From Zopfochytrium polystomum (Eukaryota; Chytridiomycota; Chytridiomycetes; Chytridiales; Chytridiaceae): a DNA stretch of 22,679 nt. The notes below the pieces were generated by a model. That model searched no databases and had not been told where the DNA came from. It was given only the letters and a program-made list of their open reading frames with translations. A program made the translations under genes and the position numbers. Shown here one piece after another: positions 18,100-22,679 of the stretch. The stretch is taken from NCBI GenBank assembly GCA_025765615.1, contig JAIVFJ010000578.1, positions 1-22,679 on the forward strand. Direction: 5' to 3'. Position 1 is the stretch's first letter; every line of letters begins with the position of its first letter.

Positions 18100-18604
18100 T
18101 GCGCGTCCTTGCCCTCCTCCTCTGCCTCCTCGTCGCCACTGTGATTGCCGGCGGCGACGGCGGGGGCGGCGGCGGCCACACAAGCGGCCCAATGCCCATA
18201 TCGGGATGGGCCCGGGACCAGCCAACGTCGAATCCGAGCGTGGCAGAATCAATCCGCCTCGGAAAGAATTCGAACTGGGAAAAAGCAACCCTCCTCGATG
18301 GCTTCGAATGGGATCGAAGCAATCCCTCGCACTGCCTTCGACTTGGACCTGGCCAGAGGGCCGAGAGGTTTTGTCCCCGATGTGAGAACGCTCCAATCCC
18401 ACACTTTTTTTCATTTGGTGTTGACAGTTTCTCCATCCTTGTACTTTGCAAACAGAAGCAGGATGAGGTGAGGTCTTGGAGCGATATGTTAACTTAGTCC
18501 TAACAAAACACCACCCGCAAAGTGAGTATCGACGAGGGCATCCAGTGCCCGGGTTCCAGCGCACTTCTAAAGTCCTCCACCGTGTGCGGGCATCCAGATT
18601 TTGA
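18100..18604 (+). CDS. possible small secreted protein, 5' end unresolved
   Basis: A frame starting right after an in-frame TAA encodes RVLALLLCLLVATVIAGG, a textbook signal peptide, but its first codon is GTG (18099-18101). The preceding bases, CCTAAG, could be a splice acceptor. If the intron ended at 18099, the exon would begin TG CGC GTC, and an upstream exon ending in A would create ATG. Downstream, phase-consistent introns fit: 18382-18427 (GTGAGA..ACAG) and 18468-18522 (GTGAGG, branch CCTAAC, AAAG). They give exons 18100-18381, 18428-18467 and 18523-18604 and about 134 aa. A Gly-rich stretch follows the signal peptide, then no known domain and few Cys. It could instead be a decayed gene whose ATG was lost. 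Confidence 0.35.
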
Positions 18605-19368
18605 AAGGGGTGTGTAAGCCGATTAAACAATCTTGGTTGACTCTAAACCTTAATTTACAAATTCGCCGTCAAAGCGAAAACTTCAAGAAACAGGGGCGTG
18701 GTTCGCGCAGGCCAGAAAGGACCCGCAGGCGGAAGAAGGCACTGTCGAACATCAATAGCAAGGGGACTCCGCCCCAACGGAAGCAAGGCGAGCGGAGGCA
18801 CGAAAGGAAGGGTTTCGACCAAGAAAGCAGCCGCCATCGTTGAATCAAGGGCTGGAAACGACTCCAATGCGGCCAGCGGCGATGGGGAGTCAAGAGCACG
18901 AAAATAATTGCCAAGGCGACCAAGAGCGGTACGGAGGTCCTCAACTCGAGAGGAGCGTGCTTCGAAGGGTGGTGGAGCGAGCTCAAGTCAAAGGCTTCCA
19001 AGCAGCACGCCGGAAACAGTAGTGCGGCATTTGGCTCTTTGTGAAATTAGCATACATTGCAGTGCAAACTATTCTGATTTCTGGTAAAAAGTGAATAGTC
19101 AAGAACAAGACAGGGTTGAGCGAGATAGCCATGCGGGGAAAGGAGCAGGGTAAAGTGGTTTGGGCTCTAAAGGAAGGAAACGCACCTTTTCATCAGTGAA
19201 AATGGCCTTTCTTTTCCCTGTGGAGCATGACCAGTAAAATCAGACAACTGTGGACGACACAACAGGACACGAAATTGAAATTCAATTGCGGACGCAAGCA
19301 GCCCCACCCCGCCAAAGCGACCCGCAATATTCAAAAAACCGCGACGAACGACTTCGAGCGACGACACC
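18605..19368. other. unresolved region upstream of the ELYS-type gene
   Basis: No complete gene was found. Between 18660 and 19050 the plus strand shows basic, Ser/Ala/Gly-rich open frames in two phases, one ending ASKQHAGNSSAAFGSL before a TGA at about 19042. They may be exons of a small basic protein, but starts and splice sites could not be set. The final 100 bases are the presumed promoter of the next gene; no TATA box is evident. Confidence 0.35.
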
Positions 19369-22300
19369 ATGCTCTCGGCCGACCTTGCGCCAAGCACTCC
19401 TACTCGCCCCAGATCCACACGCGCAGCAGCGGCCGCAGCCACAGCCACAGCCGTCACGAACCGCAACTCGCGACACGCCCCCAAGCAGCCCCCCGCCCGG
19501 TCCGCCCCGCGCCACCACCATCCGGCACGCACCGCCCCCCCGCGGACGCCGTCCTCGTCGTCGGACACGGAAGATGGATCCGTGAAAACCCCGGCGCGGC
19601 AGCTTCCGCCCCATCCCTTACTCAGCACCACTAACAGCTTTGCCGATGGTGCCCACGACGCCGCAGGGCCGACGGTGGCGGGCGGTTCATGCGACCTCGC
19701 CGACCGCGGGATGCTGACGGAGTGCGGGTGGTACGTCACGTACACGACCCGATCGATCGCCGTCAAGGATGAGAGGGGAGACGCGACGGTCAAGACGATC
19801 CAGGGGCACGAGTTGCTGCGCAAAGAGGCGGTGAGCTCCATTTCTATCACGCCCTTCCTCCGTCAGCGCAGTGGGATTTATGGCCAACTGGAAGCGCCTT
19901 TGACCCGCTCGCTGGCAGGATATTGGATTCGTGGGTCATGTCGCCAACGCAGAGTCGAACTTGCTTCTTGTCGTTCTTCGCTGCGCGGAAAGGGGCCAAC
20001 ACTACTTTGTGCTTGTGGACCCCTTTGGCGGAAGTGTCCAGCCCATCAAGGCGGAGGGACTCGTATTGGAGGGTCGGAGCTTACTTTGCGTGAAGATATC
20101 TGGTTTGCAGGCGATGGTGAGAAGAACTCGTACACGACTGCACCGAAAAATCAACTGAGTCAAAAGCTTTAGGGCTTTCATATGCTCATAGTGGGAATCG
20201 CCGACGCAAATATAGCAACTTTTGGAATGAGGATCACCGGAAGGAGTGTGGACGTTTTTGAGGTAATTTATTTCTGCGAAGTTGTCTGCACTTTCTGCCG
20301 TCCGACCTAATTATATGAAAGCTTCCAGTGCAACCGGATTGGGCCGAATGGACAAAAAAGGTCTCTGGTGGTTTCAAGCGTGATTCAAACTGACCAGGTT
20401 CAGGTAGTGGATGTTTCGTTCTTCAGCAATCACAATCCGTACTGCCCTTTGGTGGCGGTGGGAACACAAGACGGCGAGTTTGGACTGCTTCAACTTCAGG
20501 ATGGACGGCTGCAGGCCATCGCAAACTCCAGTCTAAAAAACGGTGAGCTATGCACAGCAGTTTCATTTCCTTATCCTTATCGCAGGGAGAATAGCAAGCT
20601 TACAGGTGGATGTTCAATTCAATTCCGCTTACGTCTCTCTTGCTGTAAATTCCGAAAGGTCTCGTTACCTTCAGATTTCGAGGGTGCTAAACTTTGTTGC
20701 AGAGGAAGACCTTCAGTTTTTCTTTACCAATTTTTTGCGGAGCGCAGGGCTCTCGAGCAAATTGCAGCACAGTCGGTTGCGCAGCACCCCTGCCTGTTCG
20801 CACAGATGTCAGTTCACCACAGTAAGCAGTCCTGATTCTTATTATCGAAGAAGCATCTTGTCAAATTTTTGTTTCGCCTCCAGCCAGTGATTCTCGCAGC
20901 TTTTTCTGCTTCATTTCAACTTCCACTACCAGTAGTGGAATCCGCCTCAGTTATGGCTCCGACGGATTGTGGAAGAAACAGCAATTCTTCTCTTACTATC
21001 AATCCCGCATTCTGGTGCAGCTGGTCTCGAACTGGTCTCAGTTTGTTATTAACATTCAATTAGGACACCAGAGTGAAGGACTCCAAGCTAATTATTCTAA
21101 CTCAGAAAGGAGTTTCGAGTGGGTCCACAGATCCAGCAAATTTCAATTTGGTTGTAAAAGTATGCCGATCAATCTTCTTAACTGGCTCTCAATGATTCGC
21201 TCAGGCTCAGAGATTTATTGATTCCGCGCTCCGATCGGGTTGCAAGCTGGCAAACAGTGGTACAGTTCAGCGGCTCAATCGCTGCAGGGAGATTCATGGA
21301 GAGCTGTTTATTGACTTGCTGCTGCGGGAAGTCGGTTCGACATGTCAGTTTGCATTTTGCACTGCTTCTGTTGTTGAAGCTTAATCCACAGTATCGTATC
21401 CGCTTAAATGTGTGACCGAGCTCCAGACCGCTTTGGAAAGCTTCAATCCCGTCAATCTAGTGGAGGCGCAAATTGTGAGAGGACCTCCGACTTTTCGCAC
21501 CGCTAATTTCTATGGCAGCTCCTCTACATTGTCATCGCCAGCGAGATGTCAAAATATCAGTTGGAAAGAATTGAAACTCTCCTAAGCCCTGCTTCAGTCA
21601 ATGAAATTCGGGGCTACTTTGCTTTAGATCTCGGCAACTATGATGTATGGAACAAATTGCACTCACTTTGCAAACAATGATTGGCAGGCAGCATTCTCTG
21701 CGCTCAGATCGCTTTCGAAGTCATGTAGGCATTTTGAGAAGGTCATTCACGCTTTTGTTTCCGGCGGATATAGTGCCTTGAGTTATAAATTATTCTGGAT
21801 TTGGCAAAACGAACCTTCTGTGAGAGACATGTCTGAGCCTATACTTCACGCACTTTGCGAAGAGAGCTTAAGCTCCGCGTTTCTGTTTCAGGTTCGTTCC
21901 AAATTAAGCCAACCTTGAAGCTAAGGCCTACCATAGCGCACATGCGGTTCACAGTCTAGCCTTCGATATATTTTTGAGCACTGCTTTGAATGTAACTCCA
22001 ACGATTTTCGAGACGACTTCTTATGTTCCTGCAGCTCAACAAAAGGGTCGGCTTCTCAACCTCTTGCAATGGCCTTTCAAAGGAGAAGAGGAAGTGGCCT
22101 TAATATCATTTTGCAAAAGCTGCGCGACGCCGCAGACAGTCGAATTCCTCCTCGCTTATTACCTGATTAGAAGCCGCATCGCAGAAGCGAGCGTTTTAAG
22201 GCAGGAGATGAGCAAATGCCTTCGGAATAGCGGAGTGGACACTCTTCTCAGACTATCGATGAACGCTCTTCCGCAGATTCAACGAGAAATCATTCAAGAA

Positions 22301-22679
22301 ACTGCATTCGTCGAAGTCTCTCAAAGTGGTAAGCAAGTGCTCACAATGGCCGTGAAAATGCTCAAGTTGCTCAACCCCATTCAATGCAAGCAATGTCCTT
22401 GAACGAAAGAGATGTTCCTCTCGCTACTCAAGCAGAAGCCGCCGTGGAATACCCCAGAATAAAATTTGAAGATGGGCAACCAAGCCAAAGCACTGAGCTT
22501 TTCCATCGTCCATCGAAAGCATCTGGACCTTTTGCTTCTTCTCCGATTACCCCGCGAATCGAGGCAACTCGAGAAGGAAGGTGTTTTATCGAAAGCACCC
22601 TCTGTTGAGTCGCTCATTAGCGTGAAACCGCCTCGATCGTTCGCAGTCGCCTTTGCTCCCGAAAATGAAACCAGCAGAA
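19369..22679 (+). CDS. ELYS-type nuclear pore assembly protein, many short introns, runs off the window
   Basis: Phase-consistent exons: 19369-19830, 19919-20116, 20173-20262, 20329-20542, 20586-20658, 20703-20821, 20884-21023, 21064-21159, 21205-21343, 21392-21474, 21519-21644, 21688-21891, about 21926-22328, then a terminal part open at the edge. Introns are 34-88 nt. The first 110 residues are Ala/Pro/Ser/Thr-rich and disordered. A beta-rich half follows (NLLLVVLRC, LIVGIADANIATFGMRI, CPLVAVGTQDGEFGLLQL), consistent with an N-terminal propeller. The helical C-terminal half matches the ELYS domain: RGYFALDLGNYDAAFSALRSL resembles the LDxGDYExAL segment, and ALCEESLSSAFLFQ the AFxFQR segment. 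ELYS proteins recruit the Y-complex to chromatin and pores. After 22328 the splicing is unclear: phases at 22391 and about 22472 both look coding, the latter including HRKHLDLLLLLRLPRES. The 34-nt intron at 21892 is doubtful. Confidence 0.78.

Noticed and set aside
17881..18630. 249-codon minus-strand frame rich in Arg and Gly
   Set aside because: It has a Lys run from a T tract and no recognisable domain; the plus strand has a signal peptide frame and better splice signals.
1..22679. tRNA, rRNA or CRISPR-like features
   Set aside because: No tRNA B-box with matching cloverleaf, no rRNA segment and no spaced direct-repeat array were seen on reading both strands.

Overview
This is a eukaryotic window, most likely from a fungus and possibly an early-diverging, zoosporic-type lineage (the lineage is an inference). 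The evidence is many short GT..AG introns (34-126 nt) with CTAAC/CTRAY-like branch sites and short intergenic distances. Gene content also fits: a V-ATPase c'' proteolipid, a tandem rhodanese, a hexose-type MFS transporter and an ELYS-type nuclear pore protein. Gene models were built by hand, matching reading phase across GT..AG pairs. Open frames beginning with GTG or TTG were trimmed to the first ATG.

Layout. 1-487: GA microsatellite and unassigned DNA. 488-3945: a nearly complete PIF/Harbinger-like DNA transposon with 18-bp perfect terminal inverted repeats and a CAA target duplication. It carries a DDE transposase (+ strand, one intron) and a divergent second gene (- strand) whose N-terminus looks SANT/Myb-like. 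Each gene ends just inside a terminus with its own AATAAA signal. About 4300-6742 (-): a large disordered hypothetical protein with SUMO-interacting-like motifs and an apparent frame break. 7081-8776 (-): a five-exon tandem rhodanese whose active-site loop lacks the expected Cys. 8804-9787 (-): a six-exon V-ATPase c'' gene ending 27 bp before the longest possible rhodanese start.

About 10.9-12.05 kb is a repeat-derived palindrome. One arm is interrupted by a 307-bp solo LTR (11309-11615) flanked by CTGTG/CACAG duplications. The uninterrupted opposite arm serves as an empty site. The LTR carries a TATA box preceded by arrays of perfect heat-shock elements. 13340-14866 (+): an MFS sugar transporter with strong codon bias. 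16077-17654 (+): a PQQ-like beta-propeller protein. About 18100-18604 (+): a possible small secreted protein without a visible ATG. 19369 to the window end (+): an ELYS-type gene with at least 14 exons and very short introns, continuing past the edge.

The host genes are not an obvious functional cluster. The most distinctive content is mobile: the two-gene Harbinger-like element and the heat-shock-element solo LTR nested in an inverted repeat.
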